Counted from the first letter of the stretch, positions 44,701-55,912 are shown. The stretch: DNA of 64,000 nucleotides from Symsagittifera roscoffensis (GCF_963678635.1 NC_087070.1:20379461-20443460), one strand, 5' to 3'. Notes: a model not told the origin generated them from the sequence alone. Made by a program: numbers and translations.

Positions 44701-47456
44701 ACACAAAGAGACCATGTTGATAGAAGAAATCAACTCAGTGCTGACTCAGACGCAAGTGGATTTTCAGAAAGTGAGCAATGATTTGAACAACTCAAATCAG
44801 GAGCTGCAGCGCCAAGAGGAGGATAAGGGAAGAGTTCTGAGAGAGTTAGTGGATGCTCATCGCAAGAATCGAGTTGTAAGTTCGAACGAATTTAGTTAAA
44901 ATAGCTCAAAACGATTTATATTAGAGCTGAAAAATTTGCGTAAAAGCCATTTTTATGGTTATTCATTGCCAGTTAAAAAAGATAGTTAATTTTATTAAAA
45001 GAAAGTTTGAATTGAATCAAAGTGTGTTCATTGCTGCTTGTCAATTTAAAGCATCTGATTCCTGGTCTGGGACTCCAGGATTCGGATCCCTGAGTCTCCG
45101 GAACCCGGATGTCTTTTGGGCTTATTTTTTTGTTGTAATTTGTCATTTTGCATTTTAGAGCTTGTTTTTACGGATTTTCTGCTTGTGTTTGCGAAGTGCA
45201 CTTTCCTTTCAGTGTTATATTTAGAGAGTTAATTAAGATTCGATGAACGTAGTGAAGACATTAGGTATAAATACCTTTTTAGATCAATTTGAATGGATCT
45301 GCTGAAAGTTGAGTTTATTGCACTCTCAAATACGAACGCGATGGTGCGAAAAACGAACGATTTCTATATGAAGAATTAATTTTTAAGATTTCCCAGCGGA
45401 ATAGAAAATTTTACCTATTTATCCAATTTTCTCAAATGGAGTTAGTTTTATCAAAAAATGTCAATCATAAGTTCGTCTTGAAATTCTAATAGGGTTAAGG
45501 CAATACTTTTTTTTAACTATGAATGCTTCAAAAAAAACTAGTCAGTATGTGGATTTTTTTCTGTTTACTTGTGTTCATTGACTCTTTTCGAACTGTCTGT
45601 TGGCTATGTTTTTAAGTTCTTTCTTAAACTCGTTTTCAAAATCATTTCCAATGGAAGTTCAATTTAAACCGGCCAGTGAAAACAGCGGAATTTTCAGTTT
45701 TTCCTCAAAATGCCGTAAAAGTATTTCGTAGTGGTCGAGTGTACTTTTTGCACGGCTGAAAATTTCTCCCAGTTTATTTTCATTTTTGCGGGGATAGATA
45801 TGCCACAACTAGCCTCAGTGATAATGAGCTGTCTTGAGTGTGAAAATTGGCGTATGGAAGATGTTAGCTCACTATGAAGTCCCTCTATATGTCTGCATAT
45901 TTGTGTTTAGCTATCTACCAATTATGAGTCGTTGGTCAATGACGTGGACTATCTGCAGTCGTGCATCGATGAACAACGAGACGAGGTATGATGCTTCAGT
46001 TCTGATCATACAGATTTTTTTTGAAATATTCAACGAGATACATAGTTTGGGCCTTGCATGTCGGATAAGTTGAGGCGCTAATAGAAACAATAAATAATAA
46101 GTAAAATATTTCATGGATAAATTTAATGGGTGTCCAATGAGAGTTATGAGTTTTGTGTGGAAAATGAGGTGACATGCTTCTCAAAAACATCAATTATCCA
46201 ATTAGTTGTAGTTAATAAGCTTAGTTTTAATATATTAGGAAAATCTTAATGGACAATAATCGAAGGTTTTTATTATTTTATCAAGAGTTTTTGTGCAAAA
46301 CTTTGCAAAAAACGATGACTCCTAGTTGTCATTTTATAGATAGTAGATAATTTAAACATCCAATATCATTCTCACGTACATTTTATTCCAGCAAATTCGG
46401 TCAATTCTGCAAAAATACCCACCCAGGCACACTGATTTAGTTGGGCAGGCGAGATGGAGAGGCAACAACAATAACAGAAGAGAAAACCAGAATCGGAAGA
46501 GTTCTGCCAGAGGTAAACAGAACGAAGACAAATCAAACCCAGAACGACTCGCTCAAGAACAAGAGCGAGCTAAACGAGAAGCTCTTGCAAAGCAAGCAGC
46601 GGACAGGTTTTATGAAGAAACTATGCGAGATAAAGAGCGGTCTCAAGGCCTGTTCAAGAATGAATTTCAAGCCCATAACCTTATTGCACCTATTCCAGTA
46701 GCAGATTCGAGTGGTAGTGGAAAAACTTATGCTCAAGTGCTAAGTCGTCATCAATCTATGGACTGTTTATCGTCCATTAATGGTTCTATGGACCCAAATA
46801 CATCTGTTCAGTCTCCAGTATCGAGAGACAGTAATGCAATGATGAGCTCATCTGAGAAGGCTGAAAATTTCTATGGTCGCGAGTTCACGCCCAGTAACAA
46901 AGGAAATTCGCCCTTGAATTCAAAGTACAGCAACGGACCACTGCACGGGAATAGAGAAATCAGTCGCAACTGGCGTAAAAGAGCCCAAAATCAGGAGGAG
47001 TTACTGAACTATGGGCCAATGAGCGTGACCAACAAAGATTTCAACACTCAGAACCGTCAAAATGATCTAGAGTCGTTCGTCAATCAACAAGGAGTGCATT
47101 CAAGACTTGGTTATCATAACAACGGACAAGGAATGAAGAGATATAACAGTAATTTATCTCTAAGTGGTTATGATTATAACGAAGTGTCGTCGACGGATGC
47201 AAATGGGTCTAGAGGAAAGAAAAGGAATGATTCTACGACGAAACCGAACCGCAAACACTCCTCGTCTCAGTCTAGAACTAGATCGGACACTTACAATGAA
47301 AACAGTGAAAATTACCTGCAGAATAGCCAGAGCTACAATAAAACTGGTTATTCGGATGGCGCTAAATTTGAAGGCAAGAACGCGGCAAACTTTTCACATG
47401 CAAACAATAAAAATGTTTTGAATAGGTATGGCTCTCTGAATCATTTGAATTATTAG
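38716..47456 (+). CDS. milt: TRAK/milton/HAP1-family motor adaptor, seven coding exons
   Basis: Exons: 38716-38719, 38907-39074, 40807-40883, 44117-44358, 44587-44875, 45911-45985, 46392-47456 (1,920 nt, 639 residues). Junction phases all agree. Donors are GTGAGT, GTAAGT, GTAAGT, GTAAGG, GTAAGT and GTATGA; every acceptor ends in AG. Residues about 62-110 (QAKAIGDVESIAALLDE, then KKHDLEIVSQMGQKIIEAK) match the CC1-box helix of TRAK/HAP1 proteins. Residues about 165-260 (ENKKLRDTTLLCLKETESLE, EELVD-like VLRELVDAHRKN) follow the second HAP1 coiled coil. The last exon is a 355-codon Asn/Ser/Arg-rich tail (NNNNRREN, RKHSSSQSRTRSDTYNENSE) without a recognisable TRAK C-terminal domain. Such adaptors tie mitochondria or vesicles to kinesin-1 and dynein. 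The in-frame TGA at 38680 supports the ATG. BICD-related adaptors are the main alternative; the second coiled coil favours TRAK/HAP1. Confidence 0.82.
39541..39720 (+). repeat. tRNA-like SINE head, intron 2
   Basis: GCGCTAGCC (A-box-like) and GGGTTCCGAGTCCC (B-box-like, 39581-39594) are about 30 nt apart, GC-rich in an AT-rich intron. The following body has GTCTGCTTAGTTGTCACATC, similar to the text after the head at 50360. The arrangement fits a pol III-transcribed SINE rather than a functional tRNA gene. Confidence 0.5.
40000..40500 (+). repeat. Three tandem units of about 165 bp (intron 2)
   Basis: Units start near 40000, 40160 and 40330. Each has TTCGGAT(C/A)..TTGG, TGTCGGC or TGTTGGC, CGCTC(G/A)GAA..TACTAAAAG, TTAGTGCTAG or its variants, and a T-rich end with TTCGTATTT. 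A single further unit is at 50775-50960. Confidence 0.75.
40545..40620 (+). repeat. GCGAAGC hairpin repeat, copy 1
   Basis: Contains GCGAAGCTCCGCTTCGC, a perfect 7-bp stem with a TCC loop, preceded by TAGCTTGAAATGCTACGC and TCGCAAGTAATGCG. Relatives are at 42780, 50985, 51325 and 52810. Confidence 0.75.
41283..41350 (+). repeat. tRNA-like SINE head, intron 3
   Basis: TGTCTAGAGGTAATGGC resembles a tRNA A box and D arm; TAGGTTCGAATCTGC (41333-41347) is a near-consensus B box. The acceptor arms do not pair, so it is not an intact tRNA. Confidence 0.55.
41755..41835 (+). repeat. tRNA-like SINE head, intron 3, best preserved
   Basis: GTAAGCGTAGTGGTAGGGA (41765-41783) is a good A box. GGGTTCGAACCTGGG (41809-41823) is a near-perfect B box and T arm. 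Spacing matches a tRNA. No matching acceptor stem was found. Confidence 0.6.
41924..42120 (+). repeat. 190-bp repeat pair, copy 1 (intron 3)
   Basis: Matches 49324-49513 closely. Inside, CATAATTGG(T/C)(T/G)TGCGTCACTTA occurs twice, about 42 bp apart. Ends with CAACTTCGCCTGTGT. Confidence 0.75.
42150..42545 (+). repeat. Dispersed repeat, copy 3 (in intron 3)
   Basis: Carries AAGTTCAGTTTATTTCCATT, GATCGACTTCTAGTTTCGAA, TTGATCCAGTTTTCTCAAAT and a weak version of the closing word (CCAATTGTCAGTTGCCTG). Confidence 0.55.
42780..42850 (+). repeat. GCGAAGC hairpin repeat, copy 2
   Basis: Degenerate form: TAGCTTTCAATGCTATG, TATCGCACTTAGTGCGCAG, CTCCGCTTCTCCGC. The hairpin arms are mismatched. Confidence 0.55.
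45240..45620 (+). repeat. Dispersed repeat, copy 4 (in intron 5)
   Basis: Has TTTCCCAGCGGAATAGAAAA, TTATCCAATTTTCTCAAATG and the closing GAACTGTCTGTTGGCTATG. Confidence 0.55.
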
Positions 47457-47554
47457 ATTAAGTGCTACTGAAGCCTTTATGTTGCGTATAATTTTTTTCA
47501 ATTTTCGAGTGATTTTTTTTGAATCTTTACGCGTTAATGTGTCTCCATTTGTTG

Positions 47555-47730
47555 ATTAAAACAAAACAAAATTTAGAGATACTTCCGTTCGCAATAGAAC
47601 AACATTCAGACTTGAGTAAGTTTTAAAGTCAAAATCATTGATCAATGGATTGTGAAAATTGTTGTCCCCGATGTTTAGTAGCACTTGAATACTTTTGGTG
47701 GTAATGTATTGTACAATTTCAACTATTAAA
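47555..47730 (+). terminator. Candidate polyadenylation signals of the TRAK-like gene
   Basis: No AATAAA is seen soon after the stop codon. ATTAAA hexamers occur at 47555-47560 and 47725-47730; the second is followed by a GT/T-rich stretch (TAGTTGTTGTTATC), as expected downstream of a cleavage site. Confidence 0.35.
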
Positions 47731-48085
47731 TGGTTTCAATGTTTCTATCTAGTTGTTGTTATCTCAAATTCATTTTTTAGCACATTTTCGAAGAATTTTT
47801 GAAGAATATGGCCTTGATTTTGCGTCATCTTGAAAGTATTCTTCTGTTGATCTACTGCAATTTTTGGACAGCAATTGTGTCTTCTCTGTCGTTTAAAGAA
47901 GAAATGCAGTTATTTGAGACAAAAGCGAGTAGCAGCTGAAATCTAAGTGTGTTGCTGTCGTATTTAGAGGCCTATAGCCCATACATAAATCGGAAGCGAC
48001 CTGGATAAAAAGAAAACAAATTAGTAGTTTTTTATTCAGGACAGTTTCAGAGTGCACTTATTACCAAAAACTGCTAACTTAGGTA
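47731..48085. other. Downstream flank of the TRAK-like gene
   Basis: AT-rich; no gene, repeat or signal beyond the candidate polyadenylation sites is supported. Confidence 0.3.
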
Positions 48086-48314
48086 ATGTCTGATCAAGCA
48101 AGAAACTTTCGTTGCTGAACAAGCGGTGCTGTTTAAAGCGTTTATTGTACCTTTAAGTGGACTGAAGCCTGAACAGTACGCGAAAATTTTTAATTTGGCT
48201 TCAAGCCGTAAATCAGCATTGAAGTGCCCAAATGTTTTTTTTTGCATTGCTGATAGGAAGTACAAAGCTCTGCTGTGTATATACTCACTAACAGATGACG
48301 CTAAAATTTCTTAA
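48086..48314 (+). other. Coding-like open segment, possible exon
   Basis: A frame open for about 75 codons reads with mixed amphipathic composition (KPEQYAKIFNLASSRKSALK, FCIADRKYKALLCIYS), unlike the Phe/Leu-rich junk ORFs nearby. It ends at TAA 48314. There is no good start codon, no convincing acceptor, and no family is recognised. Confidence 0.25.
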
Positions 48315-48599
48315 ATTTTCTGATCATCTTCATGAGTTCGCCAGCGAACGCTCTGATTTTTTTTCACTTTTCGGGACCGAAGTCGTTTGTTTTTGTGTTC
48401 AGTTTCAATACAGTATATGCATAAAATACTGTGTAACTTCGATGGATGCTGATGGTATTAATGCTTGTCAGTTTAGTTATTTTGCCATCCGAAAGTTAAT
48501 GGTGCACTTGAAAGTGCATCTTTTTCAATTGTAAATAAACGTACATAGTTAAGACTTATGTATGACTTCGTGATTTTTTTCTAATCGATGAACAGTTCA

Positions 48600-49035
48600 G
48601 ACTCTTATATAGGTGCTGGTGAGTTTTTTTGTTGGTTTTTTTGGAAAAGTCTAAATATTGTTCAGGCTGAAATTCTTTTTTTTTTCGCGGTTTGGCTTAT
48701 GATTTTTTAAGTTCAGTTTATTTCTTTTTTTGAAAGGAAGGCAAATACCACTATCGAAGAGCAGAAGTGTAAAGGTCACAAAAAACATGAGCGGCGTTTA
48801 GCTTCGAATGTTGATTTTAAGTACAGATTTCCCAGCGGAAGAAAAAACTTAGCTATTGATCCAGTTTTCTCAAATTGGGTTAATGTTATTAGAAAGTGCC
48901 AATCATCAATTGTTCTAGAAAAAGACCTTGGAGGGCATCTATTTTTTCAGAATTAAAAATGTGAGATTTTTTTCAAACACTAATTCAATATTTTTCTGTT
49001 CATTCTTCCAACTTTCTACTGGCTATGTTTTTTCA
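48600..49035 (+). repeat. Dispersed repeat, copy 5
   Basis: Has GAAAGGAAGGCAAATACCAC, AGTGTAAAGGTCACAAAAAA, TTTCCCAGCGGAAGAAAAAA and TTGATCCAGTTTTCTCAAAT, closing with CTACTGGCTATGTTTTTTC. A partial further copy follows to about 49260. Confidence 0.6.
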
Positions 49036-49323
49036 TAGAAATCTTTTTACGCTCATATTTGATTTTTCGCGATTTGAATTTTCTAAAGTTCGGCTCATTT
49101 GCTTTAGATCTGTTCATTTTATCTCTAAACATAAGGAGAGCTCCATTACTGAACAAAGTGTCACGAAAGACTGAATAACTTCAAACTGGAAGGCGGTTTT
49201 TTATTTTCAAATTTCTCAGCGGAACAAAATTTTGCATATTGATCCCGTTTTCTTGAAACTCATGGAGCTTTAACAACATTTTAATTTAGATGTTTTTCAA
49301 AAAACAAGTTGACTGGTACTTTG

Positions 49324-49513
49324 AAATTGACTGGTACTGCCAATGCGTCATAATTGGCTTGCGTCACTTAGCAATTATGTAGACTCATAATTGGCGTGCG
49401 TCACTTAAGAAATTTTGTAGAATCAAAGTTTTAATCATGCAGTTTCTTCCAGTAGCGTTGTTGGTCAGATTTTTGCTTGTGTATGCGAAATGCAACTTCG
49501 CCTGTGTCAAAAT
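49324..49513 (+). repeat. 190-bp repeat pair, copy 2
   Basis: Second copy of the repeat at 41924, with the same internal doublet and the same end. Confidence 0.75.
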
Positions 49514-50359
49514 TTTGTGACCAAGGGGTGATCCAAATTTCACTTTGTTTCTCGGCTTTAAGCCTATTTGACTGCTGCTCTCAGCAAATTAATCAATATG
49601 ACAGCTATTTGTGAAGATGAAGGTTGAGTTGGTTGAAAAAAATACAAGATTTTTTCTAAGTTTTTGTGCTGTTAGTTTCCAGGATACGACTGGAGTTAAT
49701 TACGTGTAGAATTCTAGACGAATAGCATTCATTTTTATTGCGTGCACCACCTTAAGTGATGTTGAATTTTTTTTTCGGAAAACAAAGTTGCTTTGAAATG
49801 AGCTCATGATTTCTGCGAATAGCAAATCTGGGCTTTTTCCCCCACCTCACACGAGCCTTAGATGTATAGTGTGACGAGTCGTTTTACAAGTTTAATTATG
49901 AAGACCAAAAATTGTTGGCCTAATCAGTCCGCATTTCAATTTATGTAAGAATCGCACAATGTGTACAAAAATGCTACTTGTTAAAATTTGAAGGTGTAGA
50001 AGGAAAGTAGTATAAATAGCCCCAATCTGTTTGGATAGAGAATCAAAATTTGTGTAACAAGGCTAGTGATTATAGGAGTGCGTATTAATTGAAAAATCTG
50101 AGCGATATCTCATTGTACTACGCAATGCTGTGTATAAAAATGGCTCTTCGATTATCCCTCGTGCAATTTTTACATTTATTCACTTATCCTACTCGCTTTT
50201 CTTAATAATCTTAGTTGCTTTATTTTTATATTTTTACACTTGCGAGAAAAAATGTCTTGTAATCCTGAACAAGATTTTCCCCCGTGAACAATTTTTTTAC
50301 ACATTTGTAGGAATTTCTGAAATTCCTTATCATTGAACCTTAGCAACTTGGAGATTCCT
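49514..50359. other. AT-rich stretch without a supported gene
   Basis: Only short hydrophobic ORFs (for example 50130-50336), which look like chance frames in T-rich DNA. Confidence 0.3.
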
Positions 50360-50500
50360 TCCCCCTTGGCCCAGAGGTAAGTAACGCGGTTGACTTTGTT
50401 CTTAAGTTTTGGGTTTCGAGTCTTGACCAGACCTTGATTTTTCCGTTTTTCTGCTAATGTATTGTTGGCTTATTTGTCGCATCGGGTAAATAACTCGTGC
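50360..50500 (+). repeat. tRNA-like SINE head
   Basis: GGCCCAGAGGTAAGTAACGC (A-box-like) and GGGTTTCGAGTCTTGACC (B-box-like, from 50411) are followed by a body with TTGGCTTATTTGTCGCATC, as in the 39541 copy. Confidence 0.5.
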
Positions 50501-50774
50501 TGTCAGCATTTATCATCGTACCTGAAAGTGTTTTTTAATAAATTCCTGTAATTTGCAAAAATAATGGCCTTGACGCGTGTTTTCCTTGGTTTTCCTTTTT
50601 GGTTTTTCTCTCGCTAAAAAGCTTTCTCCAGCCTTAATGGTTTCGAATTATTTTTGATTGGTTTAGTTACCCTACTTTTGTCGCTTCAAGAGCAATTGTT
50701 GATTGTTTTATGAGAAATAAAGGCAGTTTGTGTTGCAAGATTTCAAAGTTTCAAAACTTAATTGTTCGATTATG

Positions 50775-50960
50775 TTCTATGACAATCTCGGATGATTTTT
50801 TTTTGTTTTTGGCTCAATGGGCATCTTATTACTTGTTGTCGGCTTAGTGACCACTCCGTAAGTTCTAAAGGCTTGTGTTATAATGGTAGTTGTGTTTCCG
50901 ACTGTTTTTTTTTCTGAAACTAATTTCATTTTTTCTTGAAACTTCTTTTTCGATTTTGGT
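50775..50960 (+). repeat. Single copy of the 165-bp unit
   Basis: Shares TGTCGGCTTAGTGACC, GTAAGTTCTAAAGGCTTG and TGTGTTTCCGACTGTTTT with the array at 40000-40500, and like it is followed by the GCGAAGC hairpin repeat. Confidence 0.65.
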
Positions 50961-50984
50961 ATTTCCGTCTCATTACTGTTTTTT

Positions 50985-51045
50985 AGCTAGTAATGCTGCG
51001 CTTGCGTTGCACCGCAAGTGATGCGAAGCTCCGCTTCGCCTCGCT
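50985..51045 (+). repeat. GCGAAGC hairpin repeat, copy 3
   Basis: TAGCTAGTAATGCTGCGC, CCGCAAGTGATGCGAAGC, then the perfect GCGAAGC-TCC-GCTTCGC hairpin. It follows the 165-bp unit, as copy 1 does. Confidence 0.7.
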
Positions 51046-51324
51046 CTCGAATATCTATGCATATTATAATCGAATGTTTTAACGTAGCTTCAACTTTTTT
51101 TTTACAAGATCAAATTTTTTTGGCCCAACTGAATTCTTCTGAAATAGTGTCCGCTGTGTTTTTGCTTCGTTCCGTTGCTAATTTAATTTACAAACGTTTT
51201 GCTTGGCAGGTTTGCATAGAACAAACTTTTATCGAGGTACACGACAATTTAGGCAGCCTTAGATTTTTTCAGCTTATGTTTTATCTACTTTTTGATTTTT
51301 ATCTACTTATGTTTTTTATGTTTG

Positions 51325-51370
51325 TGTTGTATCGCAAGCGATGTGACGCTCAGCTTGGCCTCTGTTCAAA
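51325..51370 (+). repeat. GCGAAGC hairpin repeat, copy 4 (degenerate)
   Basis: GTATCGCAAGCGATGTGACG followed by CTCAGCTTGGCCTCTG. The family resemblance is clear but the stem is lost. Confidence 0.45.
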
Positions 51371-52077
51371 ATTTAATCGTTTTTTTTTGTGTTTTCAAAT
51401 TGATGTTTTCAAAATTTGTTTCAAAAACGTGAAAGGGCAGTCGGAACTTTCAGGGCTTCGCGTTGATACAAGCAGTTTTGTTTAAAAATATGATGTTTCA
51501 ACCAACAATTTCTCATGAGTGAAGGTTTATTGAAACAATTTTGCTCTTGTCTAAATAAACAGTGTCTTCAATTTTGAGATGTTTTGCTTGACAGCATTGA
51601 CCTGAACCAAAAAAACAACTGAAAATACTAAATTGTTATTTTCAAACCTTCACTCTACATGATTCACATCAATGAAGAGTGACTCACAAGATTAATTTTT
51701 TTATGCTTGAAACTGCTTAAATTTTTGCTGCGTCATTGAAACAAACAAAAAACTTTTTTTAGGAATCACGACTTTATGTGAGGCATGAAATAAGAAGCCA
51801 TCTTTTTCCTTTTTAGGCATTTTTTCTATTCTTTGACAAAAAGACACATTTTCATTTTTGAGTCATTAGAATAACTATTTTGACACTAAAAATTGTTGAT
51901 TGACCTAAAATATGCAAAATTTTACCAACAACAAGCCGTTAGGAAGATGAAAAGGTTGAATTTTTGAAAGAAGGTGCATTCGTCTTCCCGTCGTTTCTCG
52001 CCTAAGTCTGTAAGAAATTTTTGCCATGCATGAAATTCCAGTTTTATTAAGTTACCAACAAGCTTTTCAATAATTAG
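51371..52077. other. AT-rich stretch without a supported gene
   Basis: No repeat family or exon-like sequence is recognised here. Confidence 0.3.
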
Positions 52078-52208
52078 GCTTGCGATTAGCAAGCGCCATC
52101 AAATCGGATTGTAGACGTTTTTCGGAAACTAGTTTAACAGAATCACTTGAATTACTTAAACCTGGGCCACAATCAAACGCCTATGCGTGTCCGGCTCCTA
52201 GCATTGAG
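52078..52208 (+). other. Candidate internal exon
   Basis: An acceptor-like TTAG at 52074-52077 is followed by 131 nt that read without stops as AIKSDCRRFSETSLTESLEL and LKPGPQSNAYACPAPSIE, then GTGAAG as a possible donor at 52209. Composition is balanced and polar, unlike the surroundings. No homologue is recognised and no partner exon can be joined with certainty. Confidence 0.3.
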
Positions 52209-52809
52209 GTGAAGAATACGCCTGGGTTAGCAAAGAACTTTTTTTCTAGTACTTACCAAAAATGTCAGCCTTTAAAATGTCTGCTCATGTTTTGTCGTCT
52301 GAGTTGTCACATTGTAGGTTTGATTTTTTTGTACGCTTTTCTCAATGTAGTTGCCTCATGTGATATGAAATACTCCTGCAATTTTTAGTCTATATGTGCT
52401 GATTTTTGAGTTTTTTTGGCCTGAAAACTATTTTCGGCTTAAATGATTTAGCTTGTGTTTTAGAGGCTAAGTGATCTATATTTGAGGTCAATATTAGAGA
52501 ACCATAAGTTTTATGCTTCATTCTGGATTGCATAAAATGCTGAAACTTAGCATAAAGTTCAGTGTTTGAAGTTTTTCATGACAATAATAGTATTTTTGGC
52601 GCTACGGGGTTCTAATTATTTAAATTTTACTTAAATAATTGTCGGCTCAGTTGCCTCTTCTTATTTTTCTTTTGAGCTTCTATAATTGCCGTCTTTTGTG
52701 TTTCTGGATGTGTTTTTACATAAATATAACAAGATTGAAGACAACAATTTGAATTTTTTTGAATTGTGGCTTTCAAAGTTTTTTTTTCAGTGTTTTTGAG
52801 CTTTCTTTC

Positions 52810-52885
52810 CTGTATGCTAGCTTGCACTGTTATTTTTTTGTTGTAGCGCAAGTAGTGCAAAACATCGTTTCGCCTCTGCATAATA
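52810..52885 (+). repeat. GCGAAGC hairpin repeat, copy 5 (degenerate)
   Basis: TATGCTAGCTTGCACTG, TAGCGCAAGTAGTGCAAAAC, CGTTTCGCCTCTG. The stem is eroded on the left arm. Confidence 0.5.
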
Positions 52886-54249
52886 AAAGGTTTCTAATCT
52901 AATTAAATGATTTTTATATGAAACAAAAACAAGCGAAATAATTGACTGAAAATAGATCGGGAGGACGCTATTAGACATGAACTTCTGTTTTCAAGCGCCT
53001 GAACTAGAAAAAAAGTGAAACTACTTTTTGAGCTTTTATCTAAAATTTTAGCTTTTCAGAATTTAAATTTTTTGATTGAGTTAGAGAAATCCGAAGAAAA
53101 ACCTTCAAAAAAAGTAACCATTCAGTTACATTCTGCTTTTGAATGCAATTTCGAACCTTAAAAAATTTATAATTTTCTGCTCAACCATTTGTTTTTCTAG
53201 AACTTTAGTGTGTAAAATTATGAATTAGTTCTTTTTTGCTGCTCCTAAAAACTGGCCAAGTTCGAAAATCTGTTAGAACTATGTTAAACCTCTGCCTAAT
53301 TTTTTGTTACGAAATCTTTTACAATTTAGCTGCTTGTTCAAGGTTAAGTTTTGGTTAATTTCTGGGAAACAAAAATGAGCTAAACAGGTAAACGGAAACT
53401 TGTGACTATATGAAAGAGCTGTGTTTCACATCGATAAAAAGTTTGAACCAAATACAGGGTCTTTCAGTTTGAATGGTTTTTTTTGAAACGTCTATAACTT
53501 TTAAATGGAAAGCAGCCGCAATCAACACTTTCAGCTTCTGTTAGATAGTTTGGCGGCATAAAAATAACAGTTATAATGGTTTTTTTGGTTATTTTCAAAA
53601 TTGCTTGATTTTATTTGTAACAAATTGTCCTTGCCTTCTTGCTTTTGCTAATGTTTTGATTCTTTTTTGTGTATAGAGAGCCATACTTGCACCCCTCCAG
53701 AAGCGAGAGCAGCCTTTAAGTTTTTGCAAGTCGTTTGAACCCTATTTTAATGTTTTTTTAAGATAACCACGTCTCATTGAGGCAAATAACGTTGGTTTAA
53801 AATCCAACATTTTGATGAAGACTTTAACTCAATACTTTTTTTTGCGCTAGAGATTAGGTTTTGCAGGTAAACCAAAAAATGTCTTTCATTTTATGATTTC
53901 TTTGCTCAAACAGTTCAAGTAAGTTTTTAGATTCATTGTAAACTTTCTTTACGCGACTAGTTTTTCTGATTCCATCAAACTGAGGTTTTTTGCAAAAAAT
54001 ATTACGGTTTTTTGCTACTAATCAGCAGAAATCACTGAAACTGCAGCAATAATTTTAATGTGCGTCTTTTTGAGTATAAAATTAGTATTACATTGCGAGA
54101 AACTTAACAAAAAAAATTATTCGAGATAGCGGTCTCACACCTTCATAGTGTTTTTGACACCTGATTTCTCTCAATCAAACTTGTGTACTTTTGAACTTGA
54201 ATTCATGTAGGTGATGTATAAAATATTATGAAAAGACTTATAACTCTAT
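52886..54249. other. Long AT-rich stretch without a gene
   Basis: Dense in poly-T and poly-A runs. I find no exon, repeat family or RNA gene that can be supported. Confidence 0.35.
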
Positions 54250-55912
54250 TTACATTTCAATAACACCAAGGAAATATAAAACTGTTCAGCTTGTCGAGAC
54301 ATGCCCTGAAAAATCTTTTGTCGAGGCATGTCCTGAGTAAACTAGTGCCTTTGATAAAATTACATTTAAAGTTATCGTATAAACGGTCTATTTGATGTAC
54401 TGAAAGTTTTGTTAGACTATACGGAATCAGTTGATTCGAACTGAAAAAACTCAAAACAATTCATCGCAGTTTATCCTGTATAACTTTATTTTTTGAGACT
54501 GAACAGGATAAACGGTTAAGCAAACTGTTTCAAAAATTGTCCCAATTGCGCAAAATAAACTTATTAATCTATAATTATCCTGATGGCTCATCAAACTATG
54601 TTTATGCAGTGTGAAATTTTTCAATGTTTTTGGAAAGTTTGGAAAAACGTTCTACCTGAAGCACTGATTAAAAACATCAGCCAAGTGATCAACTAAACTT
54701 GGTGCAGCTAACTTGAGCTTGTGATTGGGGATCCCATCATGACGAACTCATTTTTGTTCAGTATTTTAATAGTGCGGAAAACTTTTTTTAACAGTATTGA
54801 AAAGAACAAAAGAATTGCTCTACGTTCTGAATTTTGGTTTAAATGTCTGATTCTCTTACTTTCAGCAAGCGTCTCACCTATGGTTGCAAAATGATGATTG
54901 AAAACGTTCACATCATAGGTTTTTTCTACTAAAATAATTGTAATTATAGTTAGGTCTATACTCGATATCAAATTATCGATGCAAGAACTTGACGTTGAAC
55001 TGAACTTTGCAGGTGAATAATTATTAATCATTAAATCAAACGATTGCAAAGCATTTTATACTCGACATTTTGATGATTGTTTTCTGAGAGAAAATATAAG
55101 GTAGAAATCACCTATCCTATTTAGTTCACCTCCTATCTTTTTAGTTCGAACAGAAGATTTCCAACTTTTCCAAAAAGTCATTAAAATGAATCATTCATTT
55201 AGTTAAATTAGTTTTCTGTATTTTCAACAAAAAATGTTCCAGATCAACTTGAAAACGTGAATGATTACATTTCAGCTTATTTCTAAAATAAAAAGCCACA
55301 CTGCGTCCCCTTGAGTTTTCCCTACTACAGTATAAATATCTTCATAACCATCAAGGTGGTAAAAGTTTGTTTGATCATTAGAGCTTAACCATGTTTCACA
55401 AAGTTCTATAACAACTGGTTTGCTTTTAAGGTTACTGGTCAAAATTGTCAGTTAGTTGTGACGGGCTTGTAGCGATTGCACGTTCAGAAAAAAATTAATT
55501 TCTCTTCAAAAAAATACCAGAAATTAGATCGAAAAATAGCTTTTCGTGAATTAATTAAAAAAAACAGTTTGCTTTTAATCTTTTGACTAATTTGTTGGTA
55601 ATTTTGAGATGGAACCCGTCGCATTTTTTGGAATAGTTTTGCCCCATGAAGTTAGACGCTCATGAATGAAAACACTTTTTTCATTAAATTCCTACCCCCA
55701 ATTTGTTCTGCGATAATATATATTACTTTTTGGGAAAAATACGCAAACTTCTTAATGATGGTAACGACATTCCCGGTAGATGGGAGCGTGTGACACGCCT
55801 TGATGTCAACTGGTACAATTTTGTTTTCAAAAACTTGAAAATTGACATCACATACGTTAATTGCCAGTTGCCGTGTGTTGGGGTTTAGCAGAAAATTGCG
55901 AAATACCAGGCA
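54250..55912 (-). mobile_element. LINE copy 4, left part (minus strand), interrupted by an LTR element
   Basis: Minus-strand order from right: an ORF1 C-terminal segment (55912..55652, with VDIKACHTLPSTGNVVTIIK as in LINE ORF1 RNA-binding domains), an endonuclease N-terminus near 55440 (VVIELCETWL), an endonuclease C-terminus near 55000 (SSTSSSCIDNLISS), and pieces of the reverse-transcriptase leader to 54250. Every frame is broken, so this is an old copy. It resumes at 62505 on the far side of the LTR element. Confidence 0.7.
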
